Notes under the pieces: model-generated | Database searches by the model: none | Seen by the model: the letters and a program-made list of their open reading frames with translations, nothing else | What the model was told of the DNA's origin: nothing | Translations under genes and position numbers: made by a program | Source of the DNA: Rhodovulum visakhapatnamense | GTDB lineage: Bacteria; Pseudomonadota; Alphaproteobacteria; Rhodobacterales; Rhodobacteraceae | Direction of reading: 5' to 3' | Length of the DNA stretch: 64,000 nucleotides | NCBI RefSeq assembly: GCF_004365965.1 | Contig: NZ_SOEB01000024.1 | Location: 1 to 64,000 of the forward strand | In this document: piece by piece, positions 7,756 to 16,157 of the stretch | Numbering within the stretch: the first letter of the stretch is position 1 | Layout of the letters: the number at the start of each line of letters is the position of its first letter

Positions 7756-9987
7756 ATGCCCGACACCGCCAGCCCGCCCCAAGACACGCCGACCGGGGAC
7801 GCCCCGGTCTTCCTGATCGGCCTGACCATGGCGGGCGCGGTGTCGGCGGGGGCCTATTCGGCGGGCGTTCTGGACTATCTGTTCCGCGCCATCGACGCGC
7901 ATAACGCGCGGGTCCGGGCCGGTCCCGGCGCCGGGGACCCGACCCCGCCGCGCCACAGGGTGGTGGTCAAGGTCATGACCGGCGCCTCGGCTGGCGGCAT
8001 GTGCGCGGGCCTGACCCTGGCAGGCCTGCTGAAGGGTCATGCGGGCGAGACCGCGCGGCTGTCCGAGGGGCGCCCGGTCGACTATCCCGCCGCCGACGGG
8101 ACCACGGCGCAGTGCCGCGCGGCGCTGGAGCCGCTGTTCGACGCCTGGGTCGACCAGATCCGGTTCTGGGACCCCGCGACCGGAACGGGGTTTCTGGCGA
8201 CGAAGGATCTGGACGATCCCGCGCCGCTTCTGGGCGCGCCCGAGCGTCCCGAAGGCGCGCCGGTGCCGATCCTCTCGGTGCTCGATTCCTCGCATCTCGA
8301 CGATGCGACGCGGGCCGCGCTGACGGGCGTTCCGCCGCTGGGCGGCAAGCCGCGCTATGACTTCCTGGCCAAGGATCTCGATGTCTTCGTGACCACGACC
8401 GGGCTGAACGGCGTGCTCTACCAGATCCGCTTTCCCGGCAGCGAATACCGGATGCAACAGCACGGGCTGTCGCGGCATTTCCGGGTGCATGGCCTTGGCG
8501 CGACCGGGCATCCCTCGGCCTGGCTCGACCGCTGGGGCGACCGGGGGATCGCGCTCGACCCCGATCAGACCGATGCCGCGGGGACCGTGCCCTTCGTGTC
8601 GGACCCGGGCTCGCGCTGGTATGACATGACCGTGTCGGCGCTGGCCTCGGGGGCCTTTCCGGTGGGGCTCGCGCCCCGGACCATCGCCGCAACACCCCTG
8701 CAACTGGGGGCCTGGGACCCCGAGAACCCCTTCACCGAGGGCGGCGCGCTGACCATCGAGGCCGCGCCCGATCACACGGTCCTGCCGCGCCCCTATTTCG
8801 GGACCGGCACGGCGCTGACCGGAGCCGCGACCTATCTTGCGGTGGACGGGGGGGTGATCAACAACGAACCCTTCGACATCGCCCGGTTCACGCTGCGCCG
8901 GTCCGCGGCGGGGTCCGCGCTGCTGAGCAACGCCCGCGAGGGCAACCGGGCCGACCGCGCCGTCATCATGATCGACCCCTTCCCGCGCGCGCCCGACTAT
9001 GTCGCGCTGACCCCGGACGAGACCCTGCGGCTTGGCGGCCTGCTGCCCAGCGTGATGCGGCTGTTTCCGACGCTGGTCAGCCAGGCGCGGTTCAAGATCG
9101 ACGAGCTGCTGCATGCCACCAACAGCGACGTGCATTCGCGCTTCATGATCGCGCCGGTGCGCTCGGCAAGCGGGACCAGCCCGGCGGCCCGGGGGGCGGA
9201 TGCCATCGCCTGCGGTGCGCTGGACGGGTTCAGCGGGTTCTTCGACCGCGGCTTCCGGCTGCACGATTTCGTTCTGGGACAGCGCAACTGCCAGAAGTTC
9301 CTCGAAAGCCACTTCCTGCTGGATGCCGACAACCCGATCCTGGCGCTCGATGCCGATCACCCGCACCTGCAGGCGGCCCGCGCGGCGCGGGAGAAGGGCG
9401 AGGCGATCCCCGAGGGGCTGCGCATCGTCGATCCCTGCGTCAGCCCCGGTGCCGGGCTCGATGCCGAGATCCCGATGCCCGCCTGGCCGCAGGTCGGTCT
9501 GGGCGCGCTGCAACGGATGCGGCGCCAGTTTCTCGTGCGCCTGACCCGGATCGGCGGGCATCTCTTCGACAGCCGCGCGATGGGCGGCATCGGGCAATGG
9601 GCGCTGAAGCGCCTGTGGCAGGGGCTGTGGCCGGTCTATCCGAAGGGCCTCAAGGGCGATGTCGGGGACGCGGCCGCCCGCGCGGTGCTGAAGGCCTTCC
9701 TGCTGCGCCGCCAGCTTGAGACCTCGGAGGATTTTTCGACCGGGGTGCGCCTGGCCTTGACCGCGCTGATCGACGCCCATGGCGAGGCGCTGGACGCCCG
9801 CGATCTGCGCGAGCGGCTGACCGAGGCGCGCGAGGCGGGGCTTTATCCCGCGACGCTCGAAATCCCGCAGGAGGCCGAGATCGAACGCGGGCTGCTCTGG
9901 ATGCAGGGCGCCGGTCTGGCGCGGCAACCGCTGCGCAACATCTTCGGGCCGCCGCGCTATGCGTTTTCCCCGGGCAATGGCGGCTGA
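7756..9987 (+). CDS. Patatin-like phospholipase
   Basis: A 743-residue patatin-domain protein. The nucleophile elbow is G76-A-S78-A-G80, preceded by the glycine-rich TMAGAVSAGAYSAGVLDYL oxyanion region, and the catalytic aspartate is D364 in VDGGVINNEPFD. Together these make the Ser-Asp dyad of lipid acyl hydrolases. The C-terminal third (about 500-743) has no family I recognise and makes it longer than simple bacterial patatins. No signal peptide is seen. It is the last gene of the cluster, 28 bases after the cyclooxygenase-like gene. A natural inference is that it releases fatty acids from membrane lipids for the two haem enzymes upstream. Confidence 0.87.
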   Translation: MPDTASPPQDTPTGDAPVFLIGLTMAGAVSAGAYSAGVLDYLFRAIDAHNARVRAGPGAGDPTPPRHRVVVKVMTGASAGGMCAGLTLAGLLKGHAGETARLSEGRPVDYPAADGTTAQCRAALEPLFDAWVDQIRFWDPATGTGFLATKDLDDPAPLLGAPERPEGAPVPILSVLDSSHLDDATRAALTGVPPLGGKPRYDFLAKDLDVFVTTTGLNGVLYQIRFPGSEYRMQQHGLSRHFRVHGLGATGHPSAWLDRWGDRGIALDPDQTDAAGTVPFVSDPGSRWYDMTVSALASGAFPVGLAPRTIAATPLQLGAWDPENPFTEGGALTIEAAPDHTVLPRPYFGTGTALTGAATYLAVDGGVINNEPFDIARFTLRRSAAGSALLSNAREGNRADRAVIMIDPFPRAPDYVALTPDETLRLGGLLPSVMRLFPTLVSQARFKIDELLHATNSDVHSRFMIAPVRSASGTSPAARGADAIACGALDGFSGFFDRGFRLHDFVLGQRNCQKFLESHFLLDADNPILALDADHPHLQAARAAREKGEAIPEGLRIVDPCVSPGAGLDAEIPMPAWPQVGLGALQRMRRQFLVRLTRIGGHLFDSRAMGGIGQWALKRLWQGLWPVYPKGLKGDVGDAAARAVLKAFLLRRQLETSEDFSTGVRLALTALIDAHGEALDARDLRERLTEAREAGLYPATLEIPQEAEIERGLLWMQGAGLARQPLRNIFGPPRYAFSPGNGG

Positions 9988-10053
9988 GGGCGGACCGGCG
10001 GGCGGATCGGCGGGCGCGCGGGCCGGGACGGCGCCGGGCTGGCCGGTCGGGAT

Positions 10054-10069
10054 CTTCCCCATGGGGAAG
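10054..10069. promoter_or_regulatory. Perfect 16-base inverted repeat, possible copper-regulator operator
   Basis: CTTCCCCATGGGGAAG is a perfect palindrome in the 238-base gap between the patatin gene and the first copper-related gene. Operators of MerR-type copper regulators (CueR/HmrR) contain CTTCC and GGAAG half-sites, which are present here with a 6-base spacer. A related repeat lies before the multicopper oxidase at 11958. The role is inferred; no MerR gene is in the window. Confidence 0.35.
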
Positions 10070-10225
10070 GTTGCGGGCAAGACGGCCTGGCCCCGCATCG
10101 TCCGGATTAACGGGGCGTCCGTTGCCGGAGACGCCCGAAACCGGCGCCGCGCGGCAGGCGGGTCGCGACGACGTGATCGCAGCGCGCTTGCCGCATCCCG
10201 GCCCGGCTGGCTAGGTGCGGCCACG

Positions 10226-10615
10226 ATGAGACCGCTGCTGACAGTCCTGAGGGTGCTTTGCCTAGCGCTCCTGTTGCCCGCCGCCATGCTGGCGCAGGCG
10301 GGTCATGGGCCAACGGGCGATGCGGCGGCGCGGGACGACGGCTGCGCGGGCGCGGCGGTCATGGCGATGCCCGGGACGGGGGAGGCGATGCCGGTCGCCG
10401 AAGCGGCCTTCGGGGACGAAGGGTCGTCGGGGCATGGCGCGTCGGCTCCCTGCCACTTCTGCGGAGCGCACGCCTGTGTCTGGATCGCGGCGCCCGAGAC
10501 CTGCCTGGCGCGCCCGCTGGTGCTGGCCCCGGCGGATCATGCGGCAGCGCGGGGCGTCAGGCCGCCGAGCACCCGTGCCGAAAGCCTGCACCGACCGCCC
10601 CGACGCCAGTCCTGA
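10226..10615 (+). CDS. Small exported DUF2946-like protein
   Basis: A 129-residue protein with an N-terminal signal or membrane segment (MRPLLTVLRVLCLALLLPAAML). A CHFCGAHAC motif sits in the middle and a Pro/Arg-rich tail (RPPSTRAESLHRPPRR) follows. This layout, with a short CxxC segment and a proline/arginine-rich end, matches DUF2946-type proteins often found beside copper genes. Only a weak AGGTG site precedes the ATG. It starts a run of four same-strand copper-related genes. The biochemical role is unknown; metal binding through the Cys and His residues is an inference. Confidence 0.6.
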   Translation: MRPLLTVLRVLCLALLLPAAMLAQAGHGPTGDAAARDDGCAGAAVMAMPGTGEAMPVAEAAFGDEGSSGHGASAPCHFCGAHACVWIAAPETCLARPLVLAPADHAAARGVRPPSTRAESLHRPPRRQS

Positions 10616-10715
10616 ACAGCCTGTATCCGCCGCAAGCCCGGCCCGGCATGACCGGAGGGCTGCGGACCTTCCTCATCCGCGCCTCGCGCGAGGCGCTTTC
10701 GTTCAGGACAGAATC

Positions 10716-11186
10716 ATGAAATCCCTTCTCGTCGCAACCGCTCTTGCGCTTGCCTCCACCACGGCCGTCGCGGACGGCAACGCCTCTGGTCACAGCCATG
10801 GCCAGACCTCCATCGGCCAGCCTGGCAGTGCCGCCGAGGCCGACCGCAGCGTCACGATCCGCATGGTCGAGACCGCCGACGGCATGGGCTTCGAGCCCGC
10901 CGCGCTTGACGTCAAACAGGGCGAAACGATCCGCTTCGAGGTCGAGAACACCGGCCACATGGATCACGAGATCGTCCTCGGCACCGTCGAGGGCAACCGC
11001 GCGCATATGCAGAAGATGGCCGAGATGGGCCCGATGCGGCACCACGACCCGAACGCCCTGCAGCTTGCGCCGGGCAAAGCGGGCGAGCTGGTCTGGACCT
11101 TCTCCGAACCGGGCAGCGTCCAGTTCGCCTGCCTCATCATGGGCCATATGGAGGCCGGGATGCACGGCACCATCACCGTCAACTGA
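10716..11186 (+). CDS. Periplasmic cupredoxin (CopI-type)
   Basis: A 156-residue blue-copper protein with a cleavable signal peptide (hydrophobic segment ending near AVADG). The cupredoxin fold is supported by the DVKQGETIRFEVENTGHMDHEIVLG strand pattern with the first His ligand, and by the C-terminal ligand loop FACLIMGHMEAGMHG, giving Cys, His and Met ligands. A His/Met-rich middle (HMQKMAEMGPMRHH) is typical of copper-tolerance cupredoxins such as CopI. It lies between a DUF2946-like gene and a DUF411 gene, 58 bases upstream of the latter, in a copper-handling group ending in a multicopper oxidase. It probably binds or sequesters periplasmic copper. Confidence 0.85.
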   Translation: MKSLLVATALALASTTAVADGNASGHSHGQTSIGQPGSAAEADRSVTIRMVETADGMGFEPAALDVKQGETIRFEVENTGHMDHEIVLGTVEGNRAHMQKMAEMGPMRHHDPNALQLAPGKAGELVWTFSEPGSVQFACLIMGHMEAGMHGTITVN

Positions 11187-11244
11187 AGATCGTCCCCCCG
11201 CGCACGGGGCGACCGGCCCCGTGCCAAGGATCAGGAGCACTGAC

Positions 11245-11742
11245 ATGACCAATGCAAGACCCACCCGCCGCACCGTCCTGTTCGGGGGCGCGGCCCTCGG
11301 GATCGCCGCCGCGCTGCCGCTGGCCGCGCGCGCGGCCAACCCGGCCAACCCGGCAAGCCCGAAGATGCATGTGCTGAAAGACCCCAATTGCGGATGCTGC
11401 ACCGCCTGGATCGATATCCTCAGGGCCGAGGGGTTCGAGGTGACCGTCGAGGCGTCGATGGGCACCGCGCTCGCCCGCTTCAAGACCCGCAACGGGATTC
11501 CGCGCAACATGATCTCGTGCCATACCGGCACCATCGAGGGCTACATGATCGAGGGCCATGTGCCCGTGGCCGACATCCGCCGCCTGCTGGACGAGCGGCC
11601 CGAGGCCGTGGGTCTGGCGGTGCCCGGCATGCCGATGGGATCGCCCGGGATGGGACCGGAAAGCCGCCGCGACGCCTATGACGTCCACCTGATCCGGCGC
11701 GACGGATCGACCGGGATCTTCGCCCGCTACGACGCGGCGTGA
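11245..11742 (+). CDS. DUF411 metal-binding protein, Tat-exported
   Basis: A 165-residue DUF411 protein. The N-terminus has a twin-arginine pattern (PTRRTVLFGGAALG) followed by a hydrophobic stretch and ARA, so export by Tat to the periplasm is likely. The mature part begins with the thioredoxin-like segment MHVLKDPNCGCCTAWIDIL, whose CGCC cluster is the DUF411 signature. Later features are GYMIEGHVPVADIRRLL and a Met/Gly-rich loop VPGMPMGSPGMG. These proteins accompany copper and silver resistance genes. A metal-binding or metallochaperone role is therefore expected, but no reaction has been assigned. Confidence 0.85.
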   Translation: MTNARPTRRTVLFGGAALGIAAALPLAARAANPANPASPKMHVLKDPNCGCCTAWIDILRAEGFEVTVEASMGTALARFKTRNGIPRNMISCHTGTIEGYMIEGHVPVADIRRLLDERPEAVGLAVPGMPMGSPGMGPESRRDAYDVHLIRRDGSTGIFARYDAA

Positions 11743-11957
11743 CGCGCCCGCGATCCTGAAAGAACGGCGCCGGGCGGCCCAGTGTCGCCCGGCCCCCTCC
11801 CCGCCCTGCGGTCCGCGCGCAGGGGAGATCCCGCGCCGGACCGGGACCGGCCGCCGGAGCGCCGGAGCGCCGGAGCGCCGGAAGGCGCCATCCCCCAAGG
11901 ACAGACAAAGGTCCCCGACGGAAGATCGCTTCCGGCGTTTGACGTTACGTAAGGCCT

Positions 11958-11972
11958 TTCCCTTGAAGGGAA
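11958..11972. promoter_or_regulatory. Inverted repeat upstream of multicopper oxidase
   Basis: TTCCCTTGAAGGGAA is a perfect 7+7 inverted repeat, 71 bases before the multicopper oxidase start. A second palindrome, TTACGTAA, sits just upstream at 11945-11952. The half-site TTCCC/GGGAA is shared with the repeat at 10054, with a spacer one base longer. It may be an operator for a copper-responsive regulator. The same 300-base gap (11743-12042) also holds a short GGAGCGCC tandem run near 11855-11880 and no gene. Confidence 0.35.
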
Positions 11973-12042
11973 TCGGCCCCCGTGAGAGGCTTCTGGAATA
12001 GGTCCGGGAATTTTCAGCACTCACTCGACGGGGGAATATTTC

Positions 12043-14364
12043 ATGTCCGGAGACCGGTTCATCGTCTCGCGCCTGCCGACCGCGACCCTTCTTGCCGCCT
12101 TTGCCTGCAGCCTCTGGGCCGACCCCGGCCGGGCGCAGGACATTGCCGAACCGCCGCCCCGCGCGGCCATGCTGCGCCCGGAGGCGGAGGGGGCCGGGGC
12201 CCGCGCGGCGCTGGAAAGTGCCGCCCCCTCCGATGCCGGGGATCGCTGCGCCGGCGCCGATGTCTGCTACAATCTGGCGCTGCGCTATGTCGACGGGCGG
12301 CTGCGCAACCCGGCCTTTGCCGAAACCGATCCGCGCGGCTATGACGATGTGCGGCTGCGCGCCTATGCCGGGCTGGTGCTGGACGAGACCGGCGCCCCGG
12401 TCGCCCAGCCGAACGCCTATGTCGCGCCGGTGGTCGAGATCGCGCCGGGCGACACCTTCCGGCTGACCTTCGAGAACGCGCTGCCGCGCCCGCAGGACAT
12501 GGTTCTGCCCGGCGAGGACGCGAACGGCAACCCGCTGCGCTGTACCGGCGCGCCCGAGGATCACAACGAGCCCAGCTGCGCCAATTTCAACCTGACCAAC
12601 ATGCATACCCACGGGCTTTGGGTCAGCCCGCAAGGCAACAGCGACAACGTGTTGCTGACCGTCAATCCCGGCATCCGGTTCACCTATGAATACAACATCC
12701 CCAACGACCATCCGGCCGGCACCTTCTGGTATCACGCGCACCGGCACGGCTCGACCGCGCCGCAGGTGTCGAGCGGCATGGCGGGTATCCTGCTGATCCG
12801 CGGCGACCGCCAGCCCCGGCTGGGGGCCACGGGTTGGGCCGCGCCGGGCGATCTGGACGTGATCCTGCCCCGTCCCGAAGGCCTGGCCGGTGCCTATGAC
12901 GGAACGGCCGGGGTCCGCTTCCCCGAACGCACCTTCCTGTTCCAGCAGATCGCCTATGCCTGCCGCTGGACCCGCGCCGAGGTCGATGCGCTGGCCGCCG
13001 GGGGCACGCCCGCCGCCGATCTGCCGGCGGTGGGCGCGATCAAGGCCGATGCGGATGGCTGGTTCTGCGACGAGGGCGACGTCGGCATGGTCGAACCCGG
13101 CCCCGGCAACGCCTTCGATCAGGTCGGTTTCGGCAGCTGGCCGCGCTCGGGCCGCCACACCGCGATCAATGGCGAGATCCAGAAACAGCAGCAGGGCGCC
13201 GTGGCCGGACGGGTCGAACGCTGGCGGCTGATCCATGGCGGCGTGCGCGAGACCATCGGGCTCGAGATCCGCAAGGTCGAGGGCGGCACCGCCGAGGACC
13301 TGCGGGCACGGCTGGCCGAGGGCACCGGGGGCAAGAGCCGGGACGCCATGGCCGGGACCGTCGCGCAGGTCTGTTCCGGCGCGCCGCTGGATCTGGTGCG
13401 GGTGGCGACCGACGGTCTGACCCGGCCGGATATCCGGACCGGCCCCGAGCTTTTGCTGCAGCCCGCCTATCGCGAGGACGTTCTGGTCAGTTTCCCCTCG
13501 GCGGGCACCTATTGCATCGTCGACGCGGCCACGGCGCCCGGGTCCGACATCAACCTCAACGACAACGACACCGCGCTTCTGGGCTTTCTGGACGTGGCAC
13601 CCGCCGATGCGCCTCTGGCGGGCGATGGCGGGGTGGATCAGGTGATGGCGATGCTGCAACGGTCGGTCGAGGCCCGGATCGAGGACCCGGCGGCGCGCGA
13701 GGCGATCCTTGCGGAGCTGGCCGAGGGCCGGCTTGACGCCTTCGTCAAGCATCGCGACATCGCCGATCAAGAGGTGTCGGGGCAGCAGACCGTGGGCTTT
13801 ACCATCCAGGGACCGCCCTTCGCCTTCATGATCGGCCGGATCGCGCCCACCCATGTCGACAACGGCGCGCCCTTCGCGCTGGTCGGGGCCGCGTCCTACG
13901 AAGCCACGCGGTTCGACCGCATCCTGCCTCTGGGGGGCGTCGAGGAATGGACGCTGACCTCGTTCGGGGGCGGCGGGCATCCGTTCCACATCCATGTCAA
14001 TCCGTTCCAGATCGCCGAGGTGCTGAAATACCAGCCCGATGCCGGTTGCCCGACGGGGGCAGCGGGCGCGCGGCATTGCGAGATCGACCCGAACGATCCG
14101 GCCACCTATGTCGATGTCAGCGGGCCGGACAGCGACGAGCCGCAATATGCGGGGCTCAAGGGCGCGTGGAAGGACACGCTGTTCATCCTGCCCGGCCATC
14201 TGGTGAAACTGCGCACCCGCTACGAGCGCTATATCGGCGATTTCGTCCTGCACTGTCACATTCTCGACCACGAGGACGAGGGCATGATGCAGAACGTCCG
14301 GATCGCCATTCCCGACGGCAGGGGCGGCTTCGACCGCCCGATGACGGAACACGCGATGCACTGA
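12043..14364 (+). CDS. Multicopper oxidase (laccase/copper oxidase type)
   Basis: A 773-residue periplasmic oxidase with an N-terminal signal peptide (cleavage near GRAQ). All four copper-ligand blocks are present: H188-T-H190-G, H231-A-H233-R-H235, H646-P-F-H649-I-H651, and H737-C738-H739-ILDHEDEGMM, which supplies the type 1 Cys and Met. This gives one type 1 site and the trinuclear cluster that reduces oxygen to water. It is larger than CueO (~500), with long insertions between domains 1 and 3. A GGGGGA site precedes the ATG. It follows cupredoxin and DUF411 genes on the same strand, so Cu(I) oxidation or copper tolerance is the likely role. A phenol-oxidising laccase cannot be excluded. 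Confidence 0.9.
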   Translation: MSGDRFIVSRLPTATLLAAFACSLWADPGRAQDIAEPPPRAAMLRPEAEGAGARAALESAAPSDAGDRCAGADVCYNLALRYVDGRLRNPAFAETDPRGYDDVRLRAYAGLVLDETGAPVAQPNAYVAPVVEIAPGDTFRLTFENALPRPQDMVLPGEDANGNPLRCTGAPEDHNEPSCANFNLTNMHTHGLWVSPQGNSDNVLLTVNPGIRFTYEYNIPNDHPAGTFWYHAHRHGSTAPQVSSGMAGILLIRGDRQPRLGATGWAAPGDLDVILPRPEGLAGAYDGTAGVRFPERTFLFQQIAYACRWTRAEVDALAAGGTPAADLPAVGAIKADADGWFCDEGDVGMVEPGPGNAFDQVGFGSWPRSGRHTAINGEIQKQQQGAVAGRVERWRLIHGGVRETIGLEIRKVEGGTAEDLRARLAEGTGGKSRDAMAGTVAQVCSGAPLDLVRVATDGLTRPDIRTGPELLLQPAYREDVLVSFPSAGTYCIVDAATAPGSDINLNDNDTALLGFLDVAPADAPLAGDGGVDQVMAMLQRSVEARIEDPAAREAILAELAEGRLDAFVKHRDIADQEVSGQQTVGFTIQGPPFAFMIGRIAPTHVDNGAPFALVGAASYEATRFDRILPLGGVEEWTLTSFGGGGHPFHIHVNPFQIAEVLKYQPDAGCPTGAAGARHCEIDPNDPATYVDVSGPDSDEPQYAGLKGAWKDTLFILPGHLVKLRTRYERYIGDFVLHCHILDHEDEGMMQNVRIAIPDGRGGFDRPMTEHAMH

Positions 14365-14535
14365 CGCACGACGGCGCGCGGCGGGCCATGAGCGGCCATC
14401 GCCTCGAAGCCTGTGGCCGGACGGGCGCGCACCCCTGCGGCCGAAATTCGGGCACGGATCCACGTCCGGGGCCTTGCCTTGGCCCGCGAGCATGAGAAGG
14501 AGGGAGGCTCGCTTTGCAGGATGGAAGGCAGGACG

Positions 14536-14970
14536 ATGGAACAGACCCGGCTCCACCGAGGACGGCTGATCGACCACATTCAGCTTGTGGTCCGGGATCT
14601 CGCGGCAAGCGAGGGCTTCTACAGGGCGGTCATGGCCGTGCTGGAGATCTCGGTGATGGGCACCGACCAAGGGTATTTCGTGGCCGACGAGCTTGTCGTG
14701 TCCGCGGCCGACAGTCCGACAGCCGCGGGCGCCCTGACCGGGCGGCATCACCTGGCCTTTCAGGCGAAGGATCGCGCGACGGTCGATGCGTTTTACGGCG
14801 CGGCACTGGCCCATGGCGGCCGCGACAACGGCGCGCCGGGCCTGCGGGCCTGTCACCCGGAACATTATGCCGCTTTCGTGCTGGACCCCGATGGCAAAAA
14901 CATCGAAGCCGTCTATCAGGGCGAGGCGAAACGCAGCGCGCGGTCGGTCACGATCGAGGTCCAGGCGCGT
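14536..14970 (+). pseudogene. VOC (glyoxalase-type) protein that has lost its stop
   Basis: About 142 residues form a complete-looking vicinal oxygen chelate domain: IDHIQLVVRDLAASEGFYRAV at the start, HHLAFQAKDRATVDAFY in the middle and FVLDPDGKNIEAVYQG at the end, where the family normally stops. Here the frame has no stop and stays open to 15831, running antisense through two-component genes. That tail is not VOC sequence. The likely explanation is a deletion that joined this gene tail-to-tail to the response regulator. An in-frame ATG at 14521 is an alternative start. The read-through protein may or may not be stable. Confidence 0.65.
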
Positions 14971-15171
14971 CGCCTCGATCCCGCTGGCGCCAGGCAGGGT
15001 CACGTCCATCACCACGACATCGGGGCGCAAGGCGCGGAAACGGGCACAGGCGGTGCGCGCGTCCTCGGCCTCTCCGGCGACCGTCAGGCCCGGTTGCAGG
15101 TCGATCAGGCGGCGGTAGCCCTCGCGCAGGACCGGGGGGTCGTCGGGGATGATGACGCCGTAAGACTTCAT
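14965..15171 (-). pseudogene. Truncated response regulator receiver domain
   Basis: The minus-strand frame starting at 15171 reads MKSYGVIIPDDPPVLREGYR, then the phospho-acceptor block PDVVVMDVTLPGASGIEATR. It is the first ~65 residues of a NarL/FixJ-type regulator. Homology ends where the VOC gene begins on the other strand. The rest of the receiver and the whole LuxR-type DNA-binding domain are missing. The start overlaps the stop of the upstream kinase (ATGA), showing that the two were one operon. It is probably non-functional. Confidence 0.7.
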
Positions 15172-15900
15172 GCCGCAGAGCGCCCCCGCGCCATCGGCAC
15201 GCGCACGCGGATGCGCCCCCCGCGGGCCCCCTCTTCCAGCCGGAGCCTGCCGCCCATCGCCCCGGTGCGTTCCGCCATGCCGATCAGGCCATGGCCGGGC
15301 GCGCCCGTCGATCCCGCCGCAGCCTTCCTCGACGGTCAGGACGATATCGCGCCCCTCGGCATGCAGGACGACATCGACCCGGGAGGGCATGCCGTGGCGC
15401 ATGGCATTGGTGACGCATTCCTGCACGATCCGGAAGAGATCGAGCGCCACGGCGCCGCTCAGGCCGTCCTCGTCCAGCGTGCTGTCCAGCCGCGGCCGGG
15501 CGCCGCTTTGCGCCTGCCAGCCCGAGAGCATGCCGCGCAGGCCGGCCGCCAGCCCGACCTCGTCCAGATCGGGCGGCCGGAGCCGGGCGAAGGCGCCGCG
15601 CAGGCAGGTCGTCATGGGCCCGGATGCTGGCGCCGATGGCCTCGGCGTCGCGGGTCAGCGCCGGGTGTCCGGGCGGCGCGGCCAGGCCGATGGAGGCGGC
15701 CAGCGCCGCCGTCCCTGTCAGCATCTGGCCGAATTCGCCATGCAGGTCGCGCGCCAGCAACCTGCGCCCGACACCCTCGACCTCGATCAGGCGGCGGGTC
15801 AGGACCCGCCGCGCCCCGGTGCTGGCCGTGAACTGCTGCGCGAGGCGGTTGACCGCGTCGGCGATCTTGCGGAATTCCGGCGCGCCCGGAGTGGAGAGGA
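15168..15900 (-). pseudogene. Frameshifted NarX/UhpB-type histidine kinase remnant
   Basis: Three pieces of one kinase lie in order on the minus strand. The first holds part of a HAMP-like linker and the HisKA_3 box (RRLLARDLHGEFGQMLTG, phospho-acceptor His in DLHGE). Near 15610 the frame shifts to LRPPDLDEVGLAAGL...IVQECVTNAMRHG, the N box. Near 15295 it shifts again to HGLIGMAERTGAMGG...RIRVRVPMA, the G-box tail. The sensor half is missing: sequence beyond about 15900 is an IS481-type fragment. Two frame changes plus truncation make this a pseudogene unless sequencing errors are involved. Confidence 0.75.
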
Positions 15901-15902
15901 TC

Positions 15903-15929
15903 GGAAAACGATCCGGTGAATCGTTTTCC
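15903..15929. repeat. 10-bp perfect inverted repeat at kinase/IS junction
   Basis: GGAAAACGAT and ATCGTTTTCC are separated by seven bases. The hairpin lies exactly where histidine-kinase homology ends and transposase-like sequence begins. It could be a hairpin created at the rearrangement point, or a terminator-like structure. It is not followed by a long T run on either strand. Confidence 0.5.
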
Positions 15930-16157
15930 CGACGACCCCCGAGACGGTTGCGAAGCGGCGCAAATGGCAGACGGTCGATGATCGCAAGACCGGCCCTAAG
16001 AAGCCCACGTTCGACGGTCCTCACCGAGGCCGAGGAGGCGGCCATCGTCGCGTTTCGGCGCCGCACGCTGCTGCCGCTGGACGACGGCCTCCGTGCCCTG
16101 CAGCCGTCCATCCCGCATCTGACACGCTCGGCACTGCAGCGCTGCCTGCAGCGATGA
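15915..16157 (+). mobile_element. IS481-type transposase remnant
   Basis: The plus strand carries a decayed N-terminal part of an IS481-family transposase. First FPTTPETVAKRRKWQT...DRKTGPKKP, then after a frame change near 16010 RSTVLTEAEEAAIVAFRRR and LLPLDDGLRALQPSIPHLTR, ending in ALQRCLQR and a TGA. These match the helix-turn-helix region of IS481-type transposases common in this class. The DDE integrase core that should follow is absent. It abuts the truncated histidine kinase, so the element probably took part in its disruption. Confidence 0.7.

Noticed and set aside
11855-11880. Short GGAGCGCC run as a CRISPR-like or regulatory array
   Set aside because: Units are only about 8 bases and directly adjacent, with no spacers. 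It is a simple repeat in GC-rich DNA.
11179-15615. A 1478-codon minus-strand frame spanning the copper oxidase
   Set aside because: Only its first ~240 codons (kinase and receiver fragments near 15615-14965) are protein-like; the rest is antisense to the multicopper oxidase and VOC genes.
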